Source of the DNA: Neomicrococcus lactis
GTDB taxonomy: Bacteria > Actinomycetota > Actinomycetes > Actinomycetales > Micrococcaceae
Assembly (NCBI RefSeq): GCF_014200305.1
Contig: NZ_JACHBL010000001.1
Span: forward strand, 2,232,001-2,296,000
DNA length: 64,000 nt
Direction of reading: 5' to 3'
The translations under genes were made by a program, and so were the position numbers. The notes beneath the pieces were generated by a model. It was not told the origin of the DNA and did not search any database. It worked only from the letters and a program-made list of their open reading frames with translations. Every line of letters starts with the position of its first letter. The stretch's first letter is position 1. Shown one piece after another: positions 15,884 to 23,721 of the stretch.

Positions 15884-17386
15884 CTAGTTCAATTCGTGGC
15901 GCGGCTCATCGTCAGCCGTGCCAGTGTCTGCGCTTTGGCCGGAGTCAGCTCCGACCAATTCGGGGTGGAAGTGGTAGTTCCGTCGTGGTTTCTGGTTTGG
16001 GTCGACGGCTTTCGGCGGAACCCAGTAGGGTACGCCTCTACTCATGTCGATCTTCCATGGGGTGTCGTGGACGAGTTTGTGGTGGAAGTGGCAGACGAGG
16101 ACACCGTTTTCGATGGTGGTTGGTCCGTCTTTGCTCCATTCTTGGACGTGGTGGGCTTCGCAACCATCGGCCGGAACCGTGCAACCGGGTGCTGTGCATC
16201 CGAGGTCTCTTGCGTAGAGGATCTTCCGTTGCTCTGTGGTGAAGAGTCTTTGTGGTGCGCCGACGTCGAGGACTCGTCCTTCACCATTCAGAACTATTGG
16301 CAAAAGGTCTGCGTTGCAAGCAATGCGTCGGATGAGTCCTGGATCGATCGGTCCGACCTGCGCCGAATGCGATTGGAACGTCCTCGCCGAAGCAAGCCGA
16401 CCCTGCAAGGTCTCTACATCGATGGTGACCATGACTTGAGGGCGTAAACCACCGTTCCATGGGAGCTTGTTCGTGGACAGACCAGCTTGAATAGTGCGCA
16501 TGAGACCGTCCGCGAGCTTCTGCGGACGAGTACGAGTGTCCCGTAGTTCCTCAGCGACACCGTCGTCGTCGGTTTGGTGAGAAACGGCGTCGTCGAAAAG
16601 CGTGTCCGATCCACCGCTGTCACCGCTTGTGGTCTTAATGCGTGGGTTCGCTTCAAAGGAGGAGCCTGCGACAAGGGTCGTCCACTGCTCGTCATCAAGA
16701 TAGAACTCGCCATGATTCAGCCCGTATTTGCGGCCGATCAGGTGGAGTCCTTGAAACTGCTTGGCCAGCTCCGATGTTGGCTGCACGTTCTTGGTGTTCA
16801 ACCGGTTCAACCAGTTCTTTCCCACTGTCGTCACTAACGGTGCTCCGCCTTGATGCTGCGCCTGCACGAGAGCGGCTTCCATATCCCGCCTCACCTGAGC
16901 TGTATCCGAGTCAGGTGTGGCGTTGGAGAGGACTGTGGCCTTATCGAGCTCACGGATCATCGTTGAGGCGGTCGAGAGGCTGGTGCCACCACTGTTGAAT
17001 AACTCGGCCACTGCCGGGTACTTGGGCTCAACAGCCTGACCGTATTCGTCCGTGCCGGATTGGAGCGCATCGGCCAGGGCCACGCGTCGTCGGATCTCGG
17101 ACTTCGTCACGCCAAGCCGCTCAGCCAAACGCTCTTCGGGGGTTTTCGTGCGCAATCGCGTACCCACACCAGCAGCTTCAGCGTCCTGCACCGCACGAAC
17201 AAACGCCGCAGCGGCATGAACCTGAAATCGCGTGAGAAACCGGGATATGGCCTCGACAGCGTCGGCATAATCAGCCCACTGATCGTCACTCATTGTGGTC
17301 AGCTGGGTGTCACTGAGGGAGTCGAACTCAGTCCGCAAAGAGCCTGAGTAGGTGAGCATTCGTTGGAGTAGTGGCGTGGTGGTCAT
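15884..17386 (-). CDS. DUF222 (13E12 repeat) HNH endonuclease-like protein
   Basis: A 500-residue protein of the actinobacterial 13E12/DUF222 family. The DUF222 helical region spans about residues 20-330 (SRFLTRFQVHAAAAFVRAV; RLAERLGVTKSEIRRRVALA). The C-terminal HNH nuclease motif is at about 392-445: CTAPGCTVPADGCEAHH, then VQEWSKDGPT, then LVCHFHHKLVH, with zinc-site Cys pairs and the catalytic His-His. These genes occur in many copies per genome in Micrococcales and are suspected mobile or intron-associated nucleases; their function is unproven. The upstream region holds DnaA-box-like sequences. Confidence 0.9.
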   Translation of the reverse strand: MTTTPLLQRMLTYSGSLRTEFDSLSDTQLTTMSDDQWADYADAVEAISRFLTRFQVHAAAAFVRAVQDAEAAGVGTRLRTKTPEERLAERLGVTKSEIRRRVALADALQSGTDEYGQAVEPKYPAVAELFNSGGTSLSTASTMIRELDKATVLSNATPDSDTAQVRRDMEAALVQAQHQGGAPLVTTVGKNWLNRLNTKNVQPTSELAKQFQGLHLIGRKYGLNHGEFYLDDEQWTTLVAGSSFEANPRIKTTSGDSGGSDTLFDDAVSHQTDDDGVAEELRDTRTRPQKLADGLMRTIQAGLSTNKLPWNGGLRPQVMVTIDVETLQGRLASARTFQSHSAQVGPIDPGLIRRIACNADLLPIVLNGEGRVLDVGAPQRLFTTEQRKILYARDLGCTAPGCTVPADGCEAHHVQEWSKDGPTTIENGVLVCHFHHKLVHDTPWKIDMSRGVPYWVPPKAVDPNQKPRRNYHFHPELVGADSGQSADTGTADDEPRHELN

Positions 17387-17471
17387 GCGATCAGCCCCCG
17401 TAGGCTCCGGATCGAATTGATAACTCCATCCTATCGAAGATACAAACGAAGCACCACGAAATACGCGAATT

Positions 17472-17529
17472 TGTGGATAAGTATTTTTCCTTCACCCACA
17501 GTTATAGATGAGATATTCGGTTATCAACA
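17472..17529. promoter_or_regulatory. AT-rich spacer with DnaA-box-like sequences
   Basis: TGTGGATAA (17472-17480) is the exact complement of the consensus DnaA box TTATCCACA, and TTATCAACA (17521-17529) differs from it at one base. They lie 40 bases apart between the HNH and copA genes. Two boxes do not make an origin, but they could titrate DnaA or be a promoter feature. Confidence 0.3.
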
Positions 17530-17546
17530 GGGTGTGCAAAAACAGA

Positions 17547-17567
17547 GCTTCGCCGTCGTAGTGTGAG
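17547..17567 (-). repeat. copy of the dispersed TACGACG motif
   Basis: Read on the - strand, CTACGACGGCGAAGCTC lies just beyond the stop of copA. Same core and spacing as the copies at 20669 and 991. Confidence 0.45.
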
Positions 17568-17580
17568 GTATAAGCGAGCC

Positions 17581-19935
17581 CTAGCTGCGCCCGAAACTGC
17601 GCAGCCGAAGCGAATTCAGCACCACCAGAACTGAGCTGGCAGCCATGGCGGCGCCGGCGATCATCGGGTTGAGCAGCCCGAAGGCGGCGATCGGGATGCC
17701 CAGCGTGTTGTAGGCAAAGGCCCAGAACAGGTTGGTTTTGATGGTCGAAAGCGTCTTGCGGGAGAGCGCGATGGACTGCCCAACCTGGCCAACGCTATTG
17801 CCCATCAAGGTGATGTCCGCGGCCTCGATGGCGACGTCGGTTCCAGATCCCATGGCAATGCCGAGATCGGCCTTGGCAAGGGCGGGGGCGTCGTTGACGC
17901 CGTCACCCACCATGGCAACCACGGAACCTTGCGACTGAAGCTTCTTGACGGCTTCAACCTTGCCTTCAGGCAGGACGTCGGCAAAGACGTCCTCGGGGGA
18001 GATGCCCACTTCGGCCGCAACCTTTTCAGCCACGGCACGGTTGTCGCCCGTCAAGAGCACGGGACGCAGTCCCATTCCCTTGAGCTCGGCGATAGCAGCC
18101 GCCGACGATGACTTGATGGTGTCCTGCAAGCTGACATAGCCCAGCGCCTTGCCGCTCACGGCAATGGCAACCACGGTCTCGCCGTGTTGCTGCGCTTGCG
18201 TGAAGGACTCCAGCTGATCCTTGCCGAAGATGATGCCTTGCTGCATCAAGAACAACGGCCGGCCCACCAGAACATCGACTCCGTCAGGAGCGGACGAATG
18301 CCAACGAGCAGGCGTCAAAACACGTGACTTCACCCCGCCGCCCGCGGATGACTCGAAGGTCTGCGGGGTGGGGAAGTCCTCGAGCTCGCCGGAAGCGCGC
18401 AAAGACTGCGAGTGCGCCACGATGGCCGTGGCGATCGGGTGCTCAGATCCCTGCTCAGCAGCGGCCGCAAGGGCCACGAGCTTCGCCTTGGAAGCACCCC
18501 CAAAAGCGGTCACAGAAGACACGGATAGCTTGCCCTCGGTGATGGTGCCGGTCTTGTCCAGCAAGACGGTGTTCACGGTGCGGGTGTCCTCAAGAACCTC
18601 GGGTCCGCGAATCAAAATGCCCAGCTGAGCGCCGCGGCCAGTACCCACCAAAAGGCCGATAGGGGTCGCCAGGCCCAGCGCACAAGGGCATGCAATCACC
18701 AGAACGGACACTGCAGCCACGAATGCCGGTTCAAGCTGACCGCCGATCATCCACCACAGCACAAAGGTCAGCAGAGCAATACCGATGACCACGGGAACGA
18801 AGATGCCGGAGATGCGGTCCGCGAGACGGGCGATCTTGGACTTGCCAGACTGCGCTTCGGAAACGAGGCGACCCATCGAGGCCAACGTCGTATCCGCGCC
18901 AACGCGCGTAGCGCGTACCAACAGACGCCCCGAGGTGTTCATGGTGGCACCCGTGACGGTGTCATCTGGACCCACCTCGACGGGCACGGATTCGCCGGTC
19001 ACGAGCGACGTATCCACGGCAGAGTTGCCCTCCACCACATAGCCGTCCGTCGCGATTTTCTCGCCCGGGCGAACCACAATCATGTCGCCAGGAACCAGCG
19101 AGGCAGCAGGAATTCGCACTTCGGCGCCATCACGCACAACCGTGGCTTCCTTGGCACCAAGATCTAGCAAAGCACGCAAAGCATCACCTGCACGGCTCTT
19201 CGCGCGCGCCTCAAGATAACGTCCCAACAAGAGGAACGTCGTGATCACGCCGGCGGTCTCGAAGTACAGCTGGTGACCGGACATGTCCATGGCCATGCCA
19301 AAGTGCGCGTGAGCGGTCATGCCTGGATCGCGCAGCAATTGCCACAAAGAGAACAAGTACGCCGCGGCAACACCCAAAGACACCAAGGTGTCCATCGTGG
19401 ACGCGCCATGGCGAGCGTTGATCAACGTTGCTCGGTGAAACGGCCAAGCAGACCAGAGCACCACGGGAGTGGCCAGCGCCAGTGCCCACCAACCCCAGTT
19501 TGCAAACTGCATTCCGGGAATCATGGAGATAATGAACAGCGGGATGGTGAAGACAATCGCCGCAATCAAGCGCGGCTTCAAGTATTCAGCGGTGCCCCGC
19601 TTGCCCATGTGGTTGATGTGATCGTGCTCAGAGGCACCGGCGTGATCGGTTTCGCCGTCGGAACCAGCAGTATCCGCGGGGTGCTCGCCGTGGTGAGCTG
19701 CGGCGTCGTGCGCGGAATGCAAAGGAGCTTTGACGGACGCTTGATAGCCTGCGGCCTCAACAGTCTGGATCAACTGCTCATCCGTCACCCCCTCAGGAAC
19801 CGTCACCCGCGCGGATTCGAGCGGCAGATTCACTGTCGCTTCCACGCCGGGCAACTTCCCGAGCTTGCGTTCCACTCGATTGACGCAGGATGCACAAGTC
19901 ATCCCTTGAATATCGAGATCGACGACGCGTTCCAT
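17581..19935 (-). CDS. copA: Cu+-exporting P1B-type ATPase
   Basis: A 784-residue heavy-metal P-type ATPase that pumps cytosolic Cu+ outward. Residues 1-68 are a metal-binding domain with MTCASC (Cys14, Cys17). Residues 73-109 form a histidine-rich linker (nine His). Eight membrane helices follow, with the ion-site motif CPCALGLATP, the phosphorylation motif DKTGTITEG, SEHPIATA (the P1B-specific HP motif) and GDGVNDAPAL. Length and motifs match CopA fully. It is the last gene of the csoR-copZ-copA operon and should be controlled by CsoR. The start at 19935 directly precedes the metal-binding domain. Confidence 0.97.
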   Translation of the reverse strand: MERVVDLDIQGMTCASCVNRVERKLGKLPGVEATVNLPLESARVTVPEGVTDEQLIQTVEAAGYQASVKAPLHSAHDAAAHHGEHPADTAGSDGETDHAGASEHDHINHMGKRGTAEYLKPRLIAAIVFTIPLFIISMIPGMQFANWGWWALALATPVVLWSAWPFHRATLINARHGASTMDTLVSLGVAAAYLFSLWQLLRDPGMTAHAHFGMAMDMSGHQLYFETAGVITTFLLLGRYLEARAKSRAGDALRALLDLGAKEATVVRDGAEVRIPAASLVPGDMIVVRPGEKIATDGYVVEGNSAVDTSLVTGESVPVEVGPDDTVTGATMNTSGRLLVRATRVGADTTLASMGRLVSEAQSGKSKIARLADRISGIFVPVVIGIALLTFVLWWMIGGQLEPAFVAAVSVLVIACPCALGLATPIGLLVGTGRGAQLGILIRGPEVLEDTRTVNTVLLDKTGTITEGKLSVSSVTAFGGASKAKLVALAAAAEQGSEHPIATAIVAHSQSLRASGELEDFPTPQTFESSAGGGVKSRVLTPARWHSSAPDGVDVLVGRPLFLMQQGIIFGKDQLESFTQAQQHGETVVAIAVSGKALGYVSLQDTIKSSSAAAIAELKGMGLRPVLLTGDNRAVAEKVAAEVGISPEDVFADVLPEGKVEAVKKLQSQGSVVAMVGDGVNDAPALAKADLGIAMGSGTDVAIEAADITLMGNSVGQVGQSIALSRKTLSTIKTNLFWAFAYNTLGIPIAAFGLLNPMIAGAAMAASSVLVVLNSLRLRSFGRS

Positions 19936-19974
19936 GATGTCCTAACTGCGAAAGAGGTGACGGGTGAAGAGGAT

Positions 19975-20295
19975 TTAGCTGTTGTTGGAGACGAGCGTGT
20001 AGCCGGCTTCTGCGACAGCCTCGCCCACAGCCGTCTCGTCAATGGGCTTGGAGCTGGTGATGGTTGCAGTGGAAATTCCGCCGGCGTTCAGGTCAACATC
20101 GACCTTCTCGACGCCTTCGATAGCAGAGATTTCCTCGGTGACAGACGAAACGCAGTGACCGCAGGTCATGCCATCGATGCTGACTTTGAGGGTTTCGCTC
20201 ATGGTGTTCTCCTTAGTGGTTTCCACGGAAGCCGAGCCTTCTTGGGGGGAGCAGCAGCCGCAGGATGAATTGTTGGTGACTGGAAGGTTGGTCAT
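19975..20295 (-). CDS. copZ: copper chaperone with optional Cys-rich N-terminal extension
   Basis: A heavy-metal-associated domain protein that hands Cu+ to CopA. The HMA fold starts at Met32 (20202) with the site MTCGHC (Cys45, Cys48). A 31-residue N-terminal extension, in the same frame, carries SCGCCSPQ (Cys12, Cys14, Cys15). Both the long start (20295, AGGAG 5 bases upstream) and the short start (20202, AAGGAG 7 bases upstream) have good ribosome binding sites, so two forms may be made. Spaced 12 bases after csoR and 39 before copA. The chaperone role is firm; the double start is inference. Confidence 0.9.
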   Translation of the reverse strand: MTNLPVTNNSSCGCCSPQEGSASVETTKENTMSETLKVSIDGMTCGHCVSSVTEEISAIEGVEKVDVDLNAGGISTATITSSKPIDETAVGEAVAEAGYTLVSNNS

Positions 20296-20307
20296 TTTTC
20301 TCCTAAG

Positions 20308-20619
20308 TTATCGAAGCAAACGGCCAATAGCCGCGGTCGCCTCGTCTATTTTTTCCGTAAGGGGGGACATGTCGCCGGATTTGCCGGCTTCTTGCGCGGC
20401 GTTCACCACACAGTGCCCAATGTGATCATTGACGAGGCCCAAGGACACCTTGTGAAGGGCCGCATTGATAGCGGACATCTGCGTCAAGATATCAATGCAG
20501 TATTTGTCCTCTTCCACCATGCGCGCGACGCCGCGGACTTGGCCCTCAATGCGGCTGAGGCGCTTGAGGAGGGCATCCTTGTTTTCGCTATATCCGTAGG
20601 TGGAGGTCTCATCGTGCAT
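20308..20619 (-). CDS. csoR: copper-sensing transcriptional repressor CsoR
   Basis: A 103-residue all-helical repressor of the CsoR/RcnR family. The Cu+ ligands follow the CsoR fingerprint Cys-His-Cys: Cys41 (KYCIDIL), His66 and Cys70 (DHIGHC). The core LLKRLSRIEGQVRGVARMVEE is the DNA-binding region of the family. It is the first gene of the copper operon. Its ATG starts 6 bases after a -10 box, so the mRNA is probably leaderless, and the operator is built into the promoter, indicating self-repression released by copper. Confidence 0.95.
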   Translation of the reverse strand: MHDETSTYGYSENKDALLKRLSRIEGQVRGVARMVEEDKYCIDILTQMSAINAALHKVSLGLVNDHIGHCVVNAAQEAGKSGDMSPLTEKIDEATAAIGRLLR

Positions 20620-20654
20620 GCCTGCAATATACCCCTACCTGGTATTGGTTTCAA
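20620..20654 (-). promoter_or_regulatory. csoR-copZ-copA promoter with embedded CsoR operator
   Basis: On the - strand, TTGAAA (20649-20654), a 17-base spacer and TATATT (20626-20631) make a near-consensus promoter, and transcription would start at or next to the ATG at 20619. The GC-centred site TATACCCCTACCTGGTATT (20628-20646) fills the spacer and matches the CsoR operator pattern (TACC/GGTA arms). Repression by occlusion is the simple reading. Confidence 0.8.
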
Positions 20655-20668
20655 GGCTCGCTCATTAA

Positions 20669-20684
20669 TTACGACGGCGAAGCC
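20669..20684 (+). repeat. copy of the dispersed TACGACG motif
   Basis: TTACGACGGCGAAGCC abuts the 17-bp inverted repeat that follows, upstream of both csoR and the ligase gene. Confidence 0.45.
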
Positions 20685-20723
20685 ATGGGACTGAGTTTCT
20701 TGACGGGAAACTCAGTCCCATGG
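20683..20723. terminator. 17-bp perfect inverted repeat between divergent genes
   Basis: Arms at 20683-20699 (CCATGGGACTGAGTTTC) and 20707-20723 are perfectly complementary with a 7-base loop. It looks like an intrinsic terminator stem but lies upstream of both flanking genes and has no T-run, so it could insulate the two promoters or lie in the 5' leader of the ligase mRNA. Confidence 0.5.
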
Positions 20724-20773
20724 AACCCTTGAGGGTGACCCGCCTCACACCACCGCTAACGATTGGAACACCA

Positions 20774-22333
20774 ATGACTGTTTCCCCGAATGAGTCATTC
20801 TCAACCATCTCCGTAGCAGCGATTCCCGCCGAGTCTGCGAAGCGCTACCCGAATGACATCGCCATCATCATCGGCGATGAAGAGATCACGTTCCACGATC
20901 TTTGGGAGCAGACCAAGAGTTACGCGGGCGCTTTGAAAGCTCGCGGCGTGGGACCTGGCGTTCCCGTGGCGGTGTTGATTCCTAATGTGCCGGACTTCGC
21001 TCGCGTCTACTACGCGATCTTGGCGCTCGGTGGCATTGTGGTTCCCATCCATGCCTTGTTGCGTGCCCGCGAAATTGAATACGTCCTTCGCGACAGCGGC
21101 GCCAAGACGCTGATCTGTGCTGCCCCACTCTTGGAGCAAGGCGCGGCCGGCGCCGAAGCCGCAGAAGCCGAGGTTCTCACGGTGATGGAGCCGGAAGATG
21201 GTGCCCAGTTCACTCGAGTCGAAGCGCTCGCCGCAGAAGCTGAGCCCATCAGAACCTATGAACCGTGCCGCCCAGATCAGACGGCCACCATTCTCTACAC
21301 CTCCGGCACCACCGGTCAGCCAAAGGGTGCTCTTGGCAATCATTTTGCGCTTGTAGAGCAGACCTCCACGGTCTTGACCAGTACTTTCGATATGCGTCGC
21401 GGTGACAAGATTTTCGGCGGTCTTCCGCTCTTTCACACCTTCGGCCAGACCGTAGTGCTCAATGCTGGCCTCCGCGCCGGCTGCACAGTAGTCCTTTGCC
21501 CACGCTTCACGGGAGAGGCCGCGCTGGACTTGATGGAAAAGCATGACATGGACCTGTTCTTCGGCGTCCCCACGATGTACATGGCGATGGTTGCCGAGAG
21601 CAAAACCAACCCGAAGCGCTCCAAGAAGCTTCGTTACGGCGTTTCCGGCGGCGCGGCTCTGCCAGTTGCCGTCCACGAAAAGTTCAAGGACAGCTTCGGC
21701 GCCAATATTCACGAAGGCTACGGCCTCACCGAAACTTCGCCGGTGGCAAGCTTCAATCACGTGGGAATCGAACCGCGACCAGGAACCATCGGCACGCCTG
21801 TGTGGGGCGTGGAAATGGGCATTGCCCGTCCGGAAGTCACGGATGCCATTGAATTGTTGCCTGTTGGTGAGCTCGGTGAGATCGTGATCCGCGGTCACAA
21901 CCTCTTCCAGGGCTACCTCAACCGTCCTGAAGCCACGGCCGAAGCCGTGGTCGATGGCTGGTTCCGCACCGGCGACTTGGGAACCGCGGACGAGGACGGC
22001 TACTTCACGATTGTGGACCGCAAGAAGGACATGATCCTGCGCAACGGCTACAACGTCTACCCGCGCGAAGTCGAGGAAGTGCTGTCCAAGCACCCGGAGA
22101 TCGTGAGCGTTGCGGTCTACGGCGTCCCTCACGAGATCCAAGGGCAAGAAATTGTTGCGGCCGTGGTGGTATCTCAAGGCAGCGCTGTCACCTCTGAGGA
22201 AATCCTTGCGTACGCGAAAGAACAATTGGCCGCCTACAAGTACCCGCGCATCATCGAGATCATGCCGGAGCTGCCACTCGGTCCTAGCGGCAAGATCCTC
22301 AAGCGCGAGCTGACTGCCCGTTACTCAGAGTAA
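20774..22333 (+). CDS. long-chain acyl-CoA synthetase (AMP-forming ligase)
   Basis: A 519-residue ANL-superfamily enzyme that activates a carboxylic acid as acyl-AMP and then acyl-CoA. Motifs in order: ILYTSGTTGQPKGALGNH (P-loop A3), GYGLTETSPV (A5), GWFRTGDLG (A7), DRKKDMILRNGYNVYPREVE (A8 hinge) and PSGKILKREL with the adenylation Lys (A10). The set is closest to long-chain fatty-acid ligases. The start at 20774 places the family N-terminus (ISVAAIPAESAKRYPNDIAI) correctly; an ATG at 20720 falls inside the inverted repeat and is unlikely. It stands alone, so its substrate cannot be narrowed. Confidence 0.88.
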   Translation: MTVSPNESFSTISVAAIPAESAKRYPNDIAIIIGDEEITFHDLWEQTKSYAGALKARGVGPGVPVAVLIPNVPDFARVYYAILALGGIVVPIHALLRAREIEYVLRDSGAKTLICAAPLLEQGAAGAEAAEAEVLTVMEPEDGAQFTRVEALAAEAEPIRTYEPCRPDQTATILYTSGTTGQPKGALGNHFALVEQTSTVLTSTFDMRRGDKIFGGLPLFHTFGQTVVLNAGLRAGCTVVLCPRFTGEAALDLMEKHDMDLFFGVPTMYMAMVAESKTNPKRSKKLRYGVSGGAALPVAVHEKFKDSFGANIHEGYGLTETSPVASFNHVGIEPRPGTIGTPVWGVEMGIARPEVTDAIELLPVGELGEIVIRGHNLFQGYLNRPEATAEAVVDGWFRTGDLGTADEDGYFTIVDRKKDMILRNGYNVYPREVEEVLSKHPEIVSVAVYGVPHEIQGQEIVAAVVVSQGSAVTSEEILAYAKEQLAAYKYPRIIEIMPELPLGPSGKILKRELTARYSE

Positions 22334-22340
22334 GTGGGCA

Positions 22341-22357
22341 GCGGCGCCGTCGTACTC
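22341..22357 (-). repeat. copy of the dispersed TACGACG motif
   Basis: On the - strand GAGTACGACGGCGCCGC, beginning 8 bases after the ligase stop. It marks the last clearly backbone sequence before the lower-GC island. Confidence 0.45.
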
Positions 22358-22495
22358 TCGCCTTCCCAGCCCATGAGTCCTCCTGCAAAATTCAATTTTG
22401 AAGCACGTGCTTGGGGCTTGGTGGGCAAGTGTTCTCTGATTCGACACGATGCGTCCACAGCACCCTGATTCGGCGAGCCATAGGTCTACGCCAGA

Positions 22496-22508
22496 TAGAC
22501 TACTTTGC
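22496..22508 (+). promoter_or_regulatory. leaderless-type -10 box of the methyltransferase gene
   Basis: TAGACT (22496-22501) lies 7 bases before the ATG at 22509 with no ribosome binding site in between. This favours a leaderless transcript. No good -35 is visible. Confidence 0.5.
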
Positions 22509-23615
22509 ATGTCAGACGCGCTAACTCTCATTGATTTGTTCGCTGGTGCTGGCGGTATGACACAAGGGTTTCACGAAACGGGACGCTTTAAAACTGTTGC
22601 AGCTGTTGAAATGGATCAACACGCGGCGGCCACGTACTCACTGAATCATGAAGTCGATCAACTTTTCGCGGGAAGCATCGAAGATTGGCTTGAAGGCTCG
22701 AACGTTCCTCAGGTGGACGTCGTAATAGGCGGTCCGCCGTGTCAAGGGTTTTCGGCGCTGGGAAAGCAAGACGTTCTTGATGAACGAAACTTTCTTTGGA
22801 AAAAATATGCCGAAACAATCGTTCTTGCGAAGCCAAAATTTTTTGTGCTCGAAAACGTCAGGCAGTTTCTGAAGTCTCCGCAATTCTCGGACTTTGAAGC
22901 GGCAACGCTGCCTGGAAACCTTCTTCAAGACTATGAATTACAGCCCTACCTACTGAATGCCGCAGATTTTGGTGCCTATCAATCCCGAACTCGGACCATT
23001 GTCATCGGAAGATTGCGAGAATTGCCCGAAGTGACAATGCCGATGGGTGATTTCGTGGGCTCACATCGTACGGTCGATGATGCATTTGCAGATATCGAGC
23101 CTTCAGTATCGAGGACTAGTTTCCCGGATGTCGCATTCGACTTCAATAACCGAGAGGTCCCTGGACCATTTCGAACATCTGATCTGCATGTAACGAGGAA
23201 CTACACGTCACTTTCGCTAAGCAGATTCGAGCGGATACCAGCTGGCGGTAATAGATTCAACATCCCATTTGAACTCCTTTCCGAGTGTTGGAAGAAACAT
23301 AAGTCCGGATCCGGTGACGTAATGGGCCGTCTTTATTGGGACAAACCATCTGTAACCATTCGCACTGAGTTCTTCAAGCCTGAAAAGGGTCGGTATCTTC
23401 ATCCCGATCCATCCGTGCATAGGGCAATCACACATTTTGAAGCAGCGAGGTTGCAGGGGTTCCCTGATTGGTATCAGTGGGCTGGAACGAAGGTTTCCAT
23501 CGCACGTCAAATAGGCAATGCTGTGCCTGTGCAACTCGCGCGTGCGTTAGGGGACATTGTCGCCAATCAGTTCGCGGAAAGTGAATCGAGATCCGATGAA
23601 AAGAGTGCAGCTTAA
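22509..23615 (+). CDS. DNA (cytosine-5-)-methyltransferase of a restriction-type island
   Basis: A 368-residue C5 methyltransferase using S-adenosylmethionine. Motif I LFAGAGGMTQGF (from residue 10), the catalytic Pro-Cys loop GGPPCQGFS with Cys78, the ENV motif (FVLENVRQF), QSRTRTIVIG (motif VIII) and RQIGNAVP (motif X) are all present and in canonical order, so the enzyme looks active. The start at 22509 follows a -10 box; an in-frame ATG at 22449 would add 20 unconserved residues. It is the first gene of the low-GC island and presumably protects host DNA from the four downstream genes, which have a separate promoter. The recognition sequence cannot be read from the protein. Confidence 0.95.
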   Translation: MSDALTLIDLFAGAGGMTQGFHETGRFKTVAAVEMDQHAAATYSLNHEVDQLFAGSIEDWLEGSNVPQVDVVIGGPPCQGFSALGKQDVLDERNFLWKKYAETIVLAKPKFFVLENVRQFLKSPQFSDFEAATLPGNLLQDYELQPYLLNAADFGAYQSRTRTIVIGRLRELPEVTMPMGDFVGSHRTVDDAFADIEPSVSRTSFPDVAFDFNNREVPGPFRTSDLHVTRNYTSLSLSRFERIPAGGNRFNIPFELLSECWKKHKSGSGDVMGRLYWDKPSVTIRTEFFKPEKGRYLHPDPSVHRAITHFEAARLQGFPDWYQWAGTKVSIARQIGNAVPVQLARALGDIVANQFAESESRSDEKSAA

Positions 23616-23669
23616 AGGCTTTCTTCTGAATCGGTGCTGAACAAAAATCTATTTCTATGAAGTCACTAG

Positions 23670-23698
23670 TTGATATTCGACAACTTTTGCGGTTACTT
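23670..23698 (+). promoter_or_regulatory. promoter of the four-gene effector operon
   Basis: TTGATA (23670-23675), a 17-base spacer and TTACTT (23693-23698) give a good promoter just ahead of the sacsin-like ATPase gene. It separates expression of the methyltransferase from the presumed restriction genes. Confidence 0.5.
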
Positions 23699-23721
23699 TG
23701 AACCATGAACTTGGGAGTAAT

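Noticed and set aside
17472-17529. Chromosomal origin (oriC)
   Set aside because: Only two DnaA-like boxes, no dnaA/dnaN neighbours and no AT-rich unwinding cluster.
20801-22225. Long - strand frame of 474 residues opposite the acyl-CoA ligase
   Set aside because: No motif or membrane pattern, and the + strand carries a full set of ligase motifs.
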